Shown here: positions 52,405-64,000 of the stretch, in pieces
Layout of the letters: each line of letters starts with the position of its first letter
Position numbering within the stretch: the stretch's first letter is position 1
NCBI RefSeq assembly: GCF_031877795.1
Contig: NC_133955.1
Span: 2,976,001-3,040,000 of the forward strand
Length of the DNA stretch: 64,000 nt
Direction: 5' to 3'
Source of the DNA: Strix aluco
Lineage: Eukaryota; Chordata; Aves; Strigiformes; Strigidae
Notes under the pieces: generated by a model
Database searches by the model: none
The model's input: only the letters and a program-made list of their open reading frames with translations
What the model was told of the DNA's origin: nothing
Made by a program: the position numbers and the translations under genes

Positions 52405-52456
52405 GATGGGATGGGATGGGATGGGATGGGATGGGATGGGATGGGATGGGATGGGA
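52402..52456. repeat. (GGGAT)n pentanucleotide microsatellite
   Basis: Eleven perfect tgggatggga-phase units beginning within the CR1 terminal ctgtgggat. The 5' flank of the same CR1 (about 52014-52026) holds ggggatgggatgagat, so the seed may be the target duplication. Confidence 0.97.
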
Positions 52457-54155
52457 CCAGGTGGGATCATCAGACCACAGAAGCAATCGCAGAACCCAGC
52501 CCAGGAAGCCGATGGTTCCCTCATCCGAGGAAGCCTCAGGGCTGTGTTTTGCTGCAGGATGGAGTGAGAACAGGGAGCCGTCCGGAGCATCCCAGGCGGC
52601 TCCTGAGCTCTCACCCAGCTGCTCAGAGCACTGAGGCCTCTGATGACAAATCCCTCTCTCATATCAGTGGATTTCACGTTGCAGCAGGCAACGAAGCACT
52701 TGTGCCTGCCAACACAGGCATCGTGGCTGCACACCCACAGGGAACAGCATTCCCCCAGCCCAGTGCAGCACCTTGGCGATGTCGGTCCCTGCCCCTCTCC
52801 CTTGACAGCTCCCAGCGTTGTGCATCACAAACCCACACAGCGCCTGATTAAATGCGTCGAGGAAAACCTTTACAAGCAAGAAGCAGACATGTGAGCGCAG
52901 GAGGGAAGCGTGGGCACAAGGGCAGGGAAGGAACAGGAGGTCCTTCCAGTGGGACTGGCCCTCTGAACATCTGGAAGATGTTACCCTGTGTCTGTGATGT
53001 CTCTTCAGCAGGGAGGGACAGGCGGTGAGATTCTTGACCTTGAACTACAGAGAGTTTATAGGCCCGTAGCTGCCTTGCACAAGGCGCTGAAGATAGAAAA
53101 TATTAGAGGGTTCCTAGTCCAGCTGCGCAGTGGTGCCTTGGGCTGTATCGTTATTGCTAAAACTCGTTTTGCAAAGCTGGGAGGTGGCTGGGTCGCAGCC
53201 CCCGCGGTGCAACGGCCGCTCCAGCCCCCCGCAGCCTGCCCGGACCGGGGCTGGGGCAGCATCCGCGCGGGGCCGACAGCGCTCTGGCCCACGCTGCTGC
53301 GCTCCTGTCTCCCCATTATTTTTCCTCCTCCCTCCTGTTCTTTGCTCCCTCCTTTGCCCCCACTTCGTGCAGTGGCTGGTGGGGTGTTGCCTGTTAGCTG
53401 GGATGCGCCGGAATTTCTCCAAAGCGCAAAATAAGGTGTTTTAAAGGGAAAGATTCAGTTTCTGCCCATCTGACAGTTCTTTCAGTCATTGCTCTGTTCT
53501 TGGACTGGCTCCAGGCACCCCCATCCCTTTCTAAATATTGGAAGGAGTGAGTATATTTAGAAATATTGTAACTACATAATAACACATCTTCTTAGCGATG
53601 AAAAGGGCAAACTTGGGTAGCTAGGAAGCAGTTTATAAACAGCCCAAAATAGATGTGAGCTTTGCCCTAATTTCTCCGCACTGGGGAGCCAAATTCACAT
53701 CTTGGTGATGCATTAATTAATTAATCTTCATTTTATATTGCTAGCAAGTAAAAGTATACCCCAAGTTCAACAATGGGGCTTGGGACAGTGCCTCTCTTCG
53801 GATGCACTCAACAGACATTCTTGAAGGTCCATGTATCACAGGAGCCAAAGTGAAGCTAATACTCACAAGTAGGTAAATGAAGAGATGATTTCTAGAGCTC
53901 CCGGCTCGTTACTGTAGCAGGCAAAGACATAATGAGAGAGAAATTCAGGTTAGAAACATGCTGTAAAGTTGAAGCAGTGACATTAACTGAAGGATTAACC
54001 TGGGGGCACAGCTGACTTGCTGTCACTTGTAATTTTTGTATCATGCCTGGGATTTCTCTTCAAAAGAGGAAAAGCTGTCTGTGCCAGGAGATGGGGGCTC
54101 AGTGCTCACGGCGGTGTCTCTGCGGGATGGGTTCTGCTGAGCTGTAAATTCTTCT

Positions 54156-54697
54156 GGCACTGGTAAGGCCGCACCTCGAATACTGAGTTCAGTATTGAGC
54201 CCCTCACTCCAAAAAGGCCATTGAATGGCTCGAGCGTGTCCAGAGAAGGGCAACGGAGCTGGTGCAGGGTCTGGAGCACAGGTCTGATGGGGAGCGGCTG
54301 AGGGAACTGGGGGGCTTTAGTCTGGAGAAGAGGAGGCTGAGGGGAGACCTCATGGCCCTCTGCAACTCCCTGAAAGGAGGGTGCAGAGAGGGGGGAGGAG
54401 TCTCTTGAGCCAAGGAACCAGCGCCAGGACAAGAGGGAATGGCCTCAAGCTGCGCCAGGGCAGGGTCAGACTGGCTCTTAGGAAGGATTTCTTTGCAGAA
54501 GGGGCTGTTGGGCGTTGGAATGGGCTGCCCAGGGCAGGGGGGGAGTCCCCATCCCTGGAGGGGTTGAAGAGTCGGGTTGACCCAGCGCTGAGGGATCTGG
54601 TGGAGTTGGGAACGGTCAGTGCTAGGTTAATGGTTGGACTGGATGATCTTCAAGGTCTCTTCCAACCGAGATGATTCTGTGATTCTGTGGTTCTGTA
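54156..54697 (+). mobile_element. CR1 LINE, 5'-truncated
   Basis: Sense CR1 from ggcactggtaaggccgcacc to gattctgtgattctgtggttctgt, with three terminal 8-bp units. Its first 50 bp differ somewhat from the 44.0 and 63.3 kb copies. Confidence 0.95.
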
Positions 54698-57600
54698 TGA
54701 GGAGATGGGCTTTGTGAGAGCTACTCTGGTTTTGTCCAGTTCTTCCTCTGCTGTTGGTGACATCGTTAAAAAGCGTGTATCCGTACATATACCACCATGA
54801 CATACACCCTGGAGATACCCCCATCTTTCACACTGGCGTTCGGTCACTCCTAACCCCCTCGGGGGTACCTTTGCTGGGATGGACCTGGCTGAGAAGAGCT
54901 ACCCCATGGGAAGGGCCACTGCTCCATATGAACCGCGCGGGCCCTGGGACCAGGTGGTTTGGTGGACGAGTGCTCCTTAGCGGTTGCCGTATCCATAACA
55001 GGTGGTTTTACTTTTCAAAGTGTGCCACAAAATCCACCCGCTGCTGTTTTTTGGCTCTTCTTGGATTCCCACACGGCCTCACCACAGGGCCCAGGTGGCA
55101 CCCAAAACACTGAGTGCCTGGTGGCAGAGCCTCCTTCCCTCAACTTCACCTGCAAGGACAGGACACCTGCCTGTCCCAGTCCCATCAGAGTCCCCAGTCC
55201 TGCTTCCCAGCCAGGCTGCACTGATTTCACACTGCTTCAAGCACAGATGGCTGGGAAATTGCATGTGGGGGCATTATCCTACTGATGGAGGGGATTCATT
55301 CCAGGGCCACAAAACCACTTCTTTTGGCAAGATGTTTGAACACATGGTGGATGTCTCTTTCCATGTCAGCCTAGGGACCAGCTTCTTGGAGGAGAAGTCT
55401 CTGAATAGGAGACTTTGGATGCCAGGGCAGATGTGCACAGCCTGGACCAGCTGTGCACGGTGCAGATGGTCCCTGTATTTTTGTTTCCTGATGGTTGACC
55501 ACCCTTCCCACAGGAGAAGTTGAGGTGTCTCAGGCAAGTTTCTTCCAACACCTTTCCCCTTCCTCTCAGACATCCCACTCCCCACACGTGCTCCTGCGCA
55601 GGCAAGACACCCTCCTGTCCCAGCTCCATGCATCTTTAGCCCTGCGTTGCCTGGCCCAGAGCTCCTGGGGACATCCCTGTGTCCCCGAGCACTCTTGGCT
55701 GTAGGCTGGATGCAGCTGACAGTGAGCGGTGGGACACCATTCCTCATGGAAAAAGCAGTGACCTTGGAAGGAGTTTACCTCATCCAAATGCAGCATATCT
55801 GAAGGGTGCTGGTGCCAGAGGGCAGCAGGTCCTATTGCCATGGGTAAGGATTACAAAACGCCTTGGGAAGGCCTTATAAAAAATCCTGCCTTCCTTTCTA
55901 ACTGACTGGGGTGCATAAGTGTAGGCTTGGCGCTCGGTGCTGGGTGGTATTTAATCCAGTTACTGGTGGCTGTATGTGGAGGAAGATACCGTGAAAAGTG
56001 AGGATCCCTACCAATGACCCCTTCTTCACACCATGGAAAAACAAGTTAGCATTTAAATTTCTTATTAATGCTCAAAGCTTGTCATCTTTTCATGAAAATA
56101 TCTGGGGAAAAAACAAGCTCCACATTTAAATAGCTGGGACAGACTCAAGGGAAACTGCAAACAAGGGAAAAGAAGTGGTTATATCATTCTTTAAGCATCT
56201 TACCAGTCTGTGACTAACACATATGTATTTAAACTCTGCTGTCCTGTTTATCACTCAGTTCTGTCGATATGCCAAGACTGTTCCTTCTTTTTCCAAGAGC
56301 CCTCACCAATTCCCAGCTCTTGCCTTTCTTATAACCGTGCCCTGGGCAGGTCTCTGGCAGTCTGGGTGCCTGCTTTTCCCCTCATCAGAACAAGCTGTTG
56401 TTCTGCCCAGCTCATCCTGGCCTCTAAGAGAGGGGTAAGGGATGGGTGACACTGGTGCATCCTTTCTCCTGGGGCTTCTCCAGCAGCACCCACCTCACGC
56501 TGGGGTGGGCAGGGGACACAGGTGTGAGTCCTTCCACCAGCACACGGAGTGGGAAGGGAGCTGGTGGCTCCCTTGTCTCTGCGTTACTGCTGTGGACGAT
56601 AGCCAGGGATATCCAAAATAGTCAAAAGAAACCAAAGGTATTGAGTCGTTCCTATTTGGTCCTTAAAGGAGGCCACATGGTCTCTGCTTTGTGGCCTCTC
56701 CAGCCTGCTGCAGACCAGCCCATCCAGGAGAGACCTTTTATTTGTCATCTTTCGTTGTTCAGAAATGAAAACTGATGTTGTCTGTGCTTGGATGTTTTGC
56801 TCTTCGTTTCTGAAAATGTACCAACCCTGTAACGAGAAGGACAAGCACCAGAAGCGAGAGCTGTCAGCTAGCAACAGACGATAAAACAGACCTCCAAGGT
56901 GAAAAGAGAAGCAGGAACGATGCCATGACAGACAGCTGAAGGATCTGCAGTTCAGAGAACAGCGGAGGGAAGTGAGGTAGCAGCGCACCCAGGTTTGAAC
57001 TGCCTTTCTGAACAAGCGGTGTGAGAAGGAACCTCACAGCCAGATCGGTGGTTTTGTGGTGCTGTTGGGAAATGGTGGCAGAAACCTTGTTTTGCTGTGA
57101 CTGGCGTGAGTGGCAGCACAAAACGTTCCCAGCGACTCGTAGGTCACGCCGAAGGCACACTGTCTGTCTGGGAGATATGTAGTCCATCTAAGGGCACAAG
57201 GAGGAAAAAAAGCTGAATTTCTAGTCAGTCTGAAAAAAACGAGTAAAAAGCTGAGTTCTATATTTACATAAACCACAAGTGGGATGCAGATAAATCCATG
57301 GAAATGCTTGGAGTGTTTAGCTTATATGGGCCGAGCTGCCCAGGAGGTTTATTATCTGTTTATGTTGAGCTGATAAATAGACATAGAGAGGAGAAAAAGA
57401 GCTGGGATCCTTTACGTATCGCTTTCTTTTGCAGCGTTATGACATCATTTGCGTGCTAAAAAGGTCTCGGTGACTCAGCTCCCAGCAGGACGCTGGGATT
57501 AACTGGTCGTGTCACTCAAGCCCACCCTTTGCCGTGGTGGGAATCGCAGCAGGATGGAGCGAGAGGATCTCACTTCGCAGGGGAGGAGGTATCAGGGAGC

Positions 57601-60600
57601 TCGTTTTGAAGTCACGGCGCGGATAGCAGCAACGGCGCTGGACCAGCCACACCGTGAGGTGACACGAGTCCTGCTCAGCCCTTTCCTCTGCCCAGAGCAT
57701 GGTGCAAACAAGGTTGAAAATAGACAGGAACGAGAGCTGCAGATTGCAACGGGAGAGGTGACAGGGTCACAGAGGTGTTCTGGAGCGTGCAGCCCGTTGA
57801 TGTTGGGTTGAGTAGCCCAGGGCTGAGACATGGTATTTGGGTCAGGATTTACGCCGAGACCTTCCAGATGCTGCCGAGGGCTCCGAGCAGTCCTGCCTCC
57901 TGGCAGGGGGACCATGGCAGAAGGCAGACATGCCCGGCACGGGAACCAGCACCCACACAGCCATGAGAGCTGCCCGCAGCAGAAAGGGAGCTGCGGTTTG
58001 CTTCCTTTCAGGGCAGATCTTCAGTTTCTAAGAGCTAGATATCGTGACTCCTGGCATGCCCTGCTTGTCTCATTAAGTGCTGTGTTCTGGGCTGCAGCTC
58101 CCACGTGGTGTAGGAGCCCAAGGAGCCAGTGCTCCTGTTTCTCATAAGCTATTTAAGGGTTTTGACCAGCAAACCACCTCCCTGATTTTGGCAGGTAGGC
58201 ACCGGGGGCTGGGGCTCGTCTCATCTGCTTCAGACACCTGATTCTTCCTCCCACACTGGGCGCCCGCAGCCACCAGTGACACCATGGGGTGTCTGTGATG
58301 GTCCCATGGGCTGGCCGATGGGACCCGTGGGAGATCTGCAGCCACAAGGGGCCTGGAGATGCTTTCCATGTAATCCCAGGAGGCTGGGACCCAGAGTCCT
58401 GCTTCTCGAGCGTCCAGCCCCTGTGACGCAGAGGACAGGAGATAGGATTTAAGACTCGCGAGGGCTCAACTGCAGTTCTTCTGTTCCTAAAAATCTGAGG
58501 AACGCTCTTCGTGGGCTGCCCACGGAAAGTGCGCTGGGCAGAAATCCGGCCTTGAGGTGGCCGTGGGGTGAATCGCTGATGTTCGCTGCAACCTCTGCCA
58601 GAGAGGAGGTGATCAGAGGAAAGGTCTCATCTTGGGAACATCCAGTTGAGCCACGGCAGTGCCAGGAGAAGGGGCTGGGAGTGCAATGGATGGAAGAGAA
58701 AAACCCTGACTTCTAAAACCAGGTTTTATTAGAGGAGCAAAAGTTTCCATCTGCAGGGTATCCAGCAGCTTTAAGGGCTTTCTGGAAAACGACTGCATGT
58801 CACTGTGGAAGGGCTGGAGCTATTCTATTAAAGGAAACCCAGTTGAAACGTTTGTTATTGGCCTTAATTCAGCAATGAAGGAAAAGCAAGACAAAAGTCA
58901 GGGCCAGAAGTTGTCCAGTCTCTGGAGAACAGCGCTGCATCTCAGAAGGAAGATGTTTTTAAAAACATTGGCCTGGGAAGTGCAAAGAGACAGTGATATT
59001 TGGGGTCAGAAAGGTCTGAGCAGAAGGGAAGGGGAATAACTGAGTTCCTCATTAAAATAACAGAGTAATAGCTGAGGCGGGGCAGGGCAAGAAGTTGTTT
59101 ACATCGCTCTGGGCTTTAGCACATAGAGCATGGCCAGGGGGGTCGTGCTAGATCTGCGTGTGTCCCAGAGCTGGAAGCCAAGGTCCTTTCACCCTTGCTT
59201 CATGCCAAAAGAATCCAAATGTGCCAAGAGAGAAACTCTTTGCTGCCTGGGAATGGTCCTATCAGGGAGCCCATCGGGGCCAGAGCTCTGCGGGGCGTAC
59301 GGCGGGTGCGAGCAGGGTATCTCACGACACTGGCCCATGGTTTTTGCTCTTAGCCAAGGACCAGGAGGGTTGCCCTGGCGCTGCTGCAGGTAGAGCAATG
59401 CCAGATCCCCTTGTGAGTGGGTGTGTGTCATGCAGACCTGCACTTGGCTGTTCTCAGCAAGCAGGGTCAGCAGAAGCCTCGCAGTCCCACTTCCTCCGGC
59501 AGTCTCTGGCAACCAGGTTAGTAGCTCTCAGGACTCGGCCAAGGACACAGCATTTTTTCCAGGAATGTTCTTGGCTCTGAGTTGTCCCTGAGTTACTCAA
59601 AAGTGACTGAGGAACGGAGGAAAGGAACAGCTTGGCCAGCTTGTTGTGGCTTAGCTTGGCTCCAGCAACCCTCTCACATGCCTGGAGCATAATGGCAACA
59701 GGTACCCAAATACCCAGGAACGACCTGCCTTTGCCCACTGGCCACCTCAACAGACTGCTGGGACATTCTCAGGGGACAGCCCTGTCCCCTGGGAGCTCTC
59801 ACGTGTCTTGTGCCCAGCCTCCTCAGCCCCCTTCACCTATGGTCACACTGAGGGGTGGTGGGGTGCTGGTGCCTCCCTCCAGCTCTGGCTGGGATTTGGG
59901 ATAGCTGGGCAGGACGGAGGGGACACTGGGGCTCCTTTAGACCCCACGTGACTAGGAAGGTGTCTCCAGAGGATGATGCAGATGCCCGAGGTTAGAGCTG
60001 TGAGTTCAATCTCAGAGTCTCGTGGTGGCTCTGGATACCTTTGTAGGACTCAGTAGCATGTGTAGGACAGACTGAAACCCCTCAGGCAGTGATACCAGAT
60101 TGGCTCCTTAGTTATGGATCCATAATTATGCCTAAACCCCCTATGACAAATAACCAAGCCCAGCTTCCTTCCCTTGCCAGTCTGGTCTGGGAGCCCCCAG
60201 CTGACCAACAGTTTTTGGTGAGCTGTCTCTGTCTCCCAGATCTCCCCTCATCCCAGGGGCTTCCCCACTTCCCTGCTCTCCCACCTCCAAAAGCTCCTCC
60301 ATCACTCAGGATTTGTGCAGGACAGATGGAGCTTTGCTGGTGGGTACCCGTTGCCTAAGCCGTACCCTGCCAAGAGATGAGCTGGAAAATGTCCTGTTGG
60401 CTGCAGGAGGACTTTATTATCCCAGCAGAGGCTGGGAGACAGGGACAGTCTCTTGGCCTGGACTTCGTCCCCCAGCCCTACAGCTCTGGAGGGATTCTGG
60501 TTGCTTTGCAAGGAGCACGGCTCTGGATGGAGAATCCCTGTTGGGGACAAAGCCATGTGCCGGGCAGCCAGCACGCCAAAACGGCTCTGCCAGGGGAGTT

Positions 60601-63310
60601 GCTGGAGAGGAGGGAGGCGGTGAGTCAAACTGGAGGCTGGAGCTCCGGTGGGCTCCAGAGCACATGCAGAAATTCCCCATGTGGCTGAAACCATTCCCGG
60701 ATTAATTAAATTCAGCTGGTCCAGCTGTCCTTCCGCAGCCATCTGCATCTTGTTTTAGGAGGGCACTGGTGTAGGGCAGTTTGGTTACAAGAGGTGGTAA
60801 CTCCTTGGTGCTTGCAAGAGCGTAGGCGCAAGACCTGTGCCGATGAGTGGACGTGCAGCTCAACTGACTTTGCTAAATAGGTGCCGTTTCCACGTGCGGG
60901 CAGTTTCTGAAGGCACCGACACTTGCCTCTCGCTTTGCTCCATGGTTTCCCCTTATATTGCCCAAGAACAGACGTCCCCATAGCTGCAGGCAGGCGAGGA
61001 CCGTGCCCCGCTGCTCAGGTGTGTGTGAACCCGATGTGCCACCCATCAGCCGCGTTGGAGATAACCCCGCGTTTTCCAGGGGTGCTGATGGTTGGGGTGG
61101 GCCTGAGCCTGACTCAGGCTTCCCCTCTCGTGCTCTTGCTGCTCTGATAGCAGCTGGGGGGTGATATCTCACAGCTGGCTTCCAGAGGCCACCAGAGCTG
61201 CAGGTGACATTAGGGACCGAGTCAGCGTCAAGCCTGCAGGCTGAGTTCACTATTTCTGGAGCCATTTTAACATGAACTCCAGGTGCAGGTTTGGCCCTGA
61301 GATCTTTTCCTGAGGGTCCCGTTTCCTCCTGGGGTGCAGCGTGCCACCAGCAATGACCCTCATGGAGGAGCCATCCTGGACTCTTCAGGCTTCCCCCTTT
61401 CAGCTGAGCCCTCCTTGAACCCAGATGGGGCACAGCTCGCCGGAGCCAACGCGGAGCTGCTCGGCAGCACGTGCCCCCCAAGTCTCCCATCCTTACAACT
61501 TGTTCTCTAGCTGAGCCGAGCACATGGCCAGCGTGCTGGGGCAGTATGTTCAGCCTGGTAGTCTGGGCCATGAGGGACTCTTCCCAGGACATACCTCTGA
61601 AAATAACTGCAGGCTGGTGAGAGCTGGCCCCTTCCAAAGACAAAACATTTCTTCTACAAATCCATTTCCATGTCCCCTCTGCCAGGGACTGACGTAACAG
61701 CAGCAGCCAGGCCACAAAGTGCCCCTTCCCTCCAGCTCGGGTGCAGGTTTTGCAAGTCCCTGGGTAACCCATCCTTCCCACTCCTCTCCGGCGTGTTCCC
61801 CTTTCACTTCTAAGTCTGCTTGTGGGTACAGCGGGGTGACCAGATCAATACCTACCACCCAAGCAGTGATTTTCTAGCCCAAAACGAGCTGTGGGGCTTT
61901 CAGGGCAGGAGGCGAGAACCTCGCTCCACCATCACATCCCCACCACCCTCAGCAGATCTCGGCAGCCCCTCTGCTCCGCTCCCGGCCATCCCCGGCTCAG
62001 CCGGCCGCTCCATCCCCAGCCCCATCCCTTGCTCAGCGTCGGGAGTGGTGCTGCAAACACTCAGATTCCAGGCAAGAAGTTCCCAGTCTCCTTTGCCTTT
62101 TAAGGAAACATCTGAGTGGGCTTGAGGGTTACAAATGCTAACAAGCGATGGCAATGCTCATTTCAGTCTATTTAGAGGAATCGGGAAGGCATTTCAGTTC
62201 ATCAAAACACTGGTGATTAATCAGCCAAGTACCAGGCTGTTTTCATTAGTCTTATTTTTAAAGGTCTGACACGCTGTGTAAAAATATTCCCCTAATAATC
62301 GTGCTCACAGCAAAGGGAATGGCACGGGAGGGGGTGCAGCAGCACTGGTTTCTAGGTATCCAAGGTAAATATGTCAGCGCGGCGGAGAGGAGCGAGCAGG
62401 CAGGACTCAAGATGGCAATGGAGAGGGTACAGGGCTGGCGCTGGCCGCTGCAGATAGAGACAACCTGGCTGGTGGCCTGGGCTGCAGGAGAAGGAGCGCT
62501 GGTTGCTGCAGGGACAGCCAGGGTTTCAAGCTCGGGGGGAAGGATGCATTTCTCTCTCTTCTTCTGCATCATCCTGCCACGCGGCACCTCTGCTGACCTC
62601 CAAGAGCTGGAGCAACGTGATTCACTTCCAGCACCATCATCAGTGAGCAGAGCGTGGGCTGGTGTCACCACCCGGGGCTGGCACCTGGGGTGGAGCTGGA
62701 GTGGCAGGGCAGACCGAGAGCCCGGGGATGGGTGCAAGAGCAGGCAGGGACACAAGCACGCTCCCTCCTGAGCACACACATGGCCTAGAGCAGCTTCTGA
62801 GCTGGCTTTAGAGATGTCACCAATCTCCACCGAGGGACAGAGAGTCTCGTGCAGGCAGTGGAGACTGACCCTTGGTTTTAGAAACACAGATCTGATCTCT
62901 GGCCTGCAAGTTTTTGCTCCTGATTCCTCCCCTTCTGCTGCTGCTGATGGAGGTGGGGGCTTGCAGAGGGCCTCCTGCAGCGGGTGCCACGACCAAGGCA
63001 GCTCTGCATTAAATGAAACAGCTTAAACACCTCTTACTCCTTGCTACCAGCCAGCACTTTCTGCAATAACTTGCAGCTCTTTGACAAGACCCTACCAGTG
63101 CGTCCCAAATTTGCTGGACACACGTGATCTCGCAAACGCTGCCCGTGGTGGCAGTAACACCCGTGGCCGATCACTGCACATCTGTTGCCTTCCCATTTTC
63201 CCCTGCCTGGGGGCACGGCTGGCTCCTTTTCCCTCGGCTCCTTTTTCTGGCTCCAGCGCCCTCCTTCCACACACTTGCCCCACACCACAGCACCTGGACA
63301 TGTGGCAACA

Positions 63311-64000
63311 TGAGCTGCCAGTCAGAGGACCTGGGGGTGTTGATTGACAGCCGGATGAACAGGAGCCAGCAGTGTGCCCAGGTGGCCAAGAAGGCCAATG
63401 GCATCCTGGCTTGTATCAGCACCAGCGTGGCCAGCAGGGACAGGGAAGGGATCTTACCCCTGTGCTCGGCACTGGTGAGGCCGCCCCTCGATGAGTGGGT
63501 TCAGTTTTGGGCCCCTCACTCCAAAAAGGCCATTGAATGACTCGAGCGTGTCCAGAGAAGGGCAACGGAGCTGGTGCAGGGTCTGGAGCACAGGTCTGAT
63601 GGGGAGCGGCTGAGGGAACTGGGGGGGTTTGGTCTGGAGAAGAGGAGGCTGAGGGGAGACCTCATGGCCCTCTGCAACTCCCTGAAAGGAGGGTGCAGAG
63701 AGGGGGGAGGAGTCTCTTGAGCCAAGGAACCAGCGCCAGGACAAGAGGGAATGGCCTCAAGCTGCGCCAGGGCAGGGTCAGACTGGCTCTTAGGAAGGAT
63801 TTCTTTGCAGAAGGGGTTGTTGGGCGTTGGAATGGGCTGCCCAGGGCAGGGGGGGTGTCCCCATCCCTGGAGGGGTTGAAGAGTCGGGTTGACCCAGCGC
63901 TGAGGGATCTGGTGGAGTTGGGAACGGTCAGGGTGAGGTTCATGGTGGGGCTGGAGGAGCTTCAAGGGCTTTTCCAACGTAGACAATTCTGTGATTCTGT
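63311..64000 (+). mobile_element. CR1 LINE, running to window end
   Basis: Sense CR1 from tgagctgccagtcagaggac through gattgacagccggatgaaca to gattctgtgattctgt at the last base. The ORF2 C-terminal frame is open across most of the element, as expected for a recent insertion. Confidence 0.95.

Larger units (their letters stand above)
49803..64000 (+). other. LMOD1: LMOD1 intron 1 (to window end)
   Basis: From the LMOD1 donor at 49803 no exon of LMOD1 or any other protein was recognised. Contents are three CR1 copies and two microsatellites, listed separately, in otherwise unremarkable sequence. A nested gene cannot be excluded, but nothing supports one. Confidence 0.6.

Noticed and set aside
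55002-55523. 173-codon plus-strand open frame in LMOD1 intron 1
   Set aside because: No recognisable domain and no coding-like residue pattern; overlapping frames of similar length occur on the other strand.
60873-61781. 302-codon minus-strand open frame in LMOD1 intron 1
   Set aside because: Longest frame in the area, but the product shows no family resemblance and no splice context, and shorter frames overlap it on the plus strand. Kept only as a candidate for an expression check.
63516-63986. Recurring 90-157 aa open frames ([14 protein letters not shown]..., [13 protein letters not shown]...) at many positions
   Set aside because: These are the antisense strand and alternate frames of CR1 copies and recur at each copy. 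They are not host genes or a novel repeated protein family.

Overview
This is a bird nuclear genome window. The evidence is at least a dozen copies of CR1, the avian LINE, and vertebrate spliced genes with consensus GT/AG junctions and avian-type protein sequence. The gene set (CRY4, UBE2T, a tetraspanin, ADIPOR1, TIMM17A, LMOD1) fits a GC-rich microchromosome segment corresponding to chicken chromosome 26; that assignment is from memory, not alignment. The CR1 copies look young and very similar to one another, which would suit a lineage with recent CR1 activity, but I cannot name the species.

Layout. (1) 1-9.9 kb, minus strand: seven recognisable coding exons of cryptochrome 4 in correct order and mostly with good splice sites, but carrying multiple lesions, so I annotate it as a decaying gene (pseudogene). 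(2) 9.9-13.9 kb: intergenic or 5' region with a minisatellite and a CR1 copy. (3) 13.95-14.7 kb: CpG-rich promoter, followed by complete UBE2T on plus (197 aa, Fanconi-anaemia E2 enzyme). (4) 19.9-22.7 kb, minus: complete seven-exon tetraspanin (245 aa, TSPAN18-like), convergent with UBE2T. (5) 23.0-24.3 kb: CpG island shared head-to-head by the tetraspanin side and ADIPOR1, then complete ADIPOR1 on plus (375 aa, seven coding exons). (6) 33.4-43.5 kb, minus: complete TIMM17A (166 aa, six exons) with its CpG island at about 43.2-43.8 kb. (7) 49.5 kb: first coding exon of LMOD1 on plus; the rest lies beyond the window, and its first intron fills the remaining 14 kb.

The genes do not form one pathway. 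UBE2T acts in DNA crosslink repair, ADIPOR1 in lipid signalling, TIMM17A in mitochondrial import and LMOD1 in smooth-muscle actin nucleation. I found no undescribed multi-gene system. The strongest biological signal is the broken CRY4, the proposed avian magnetoreceptor cryptochrome: it lacks the exon for the flavin-binding loop, has a 4-nt frameshift, two small in-frame deletions and substitutions at family-invariant residues. Secondary signals are a CR1 insertion flanked by an unusually long 36-bp direct repeat, a pentanucleotide satellite growing out of a CR1 tail, and several short tandem duplications.
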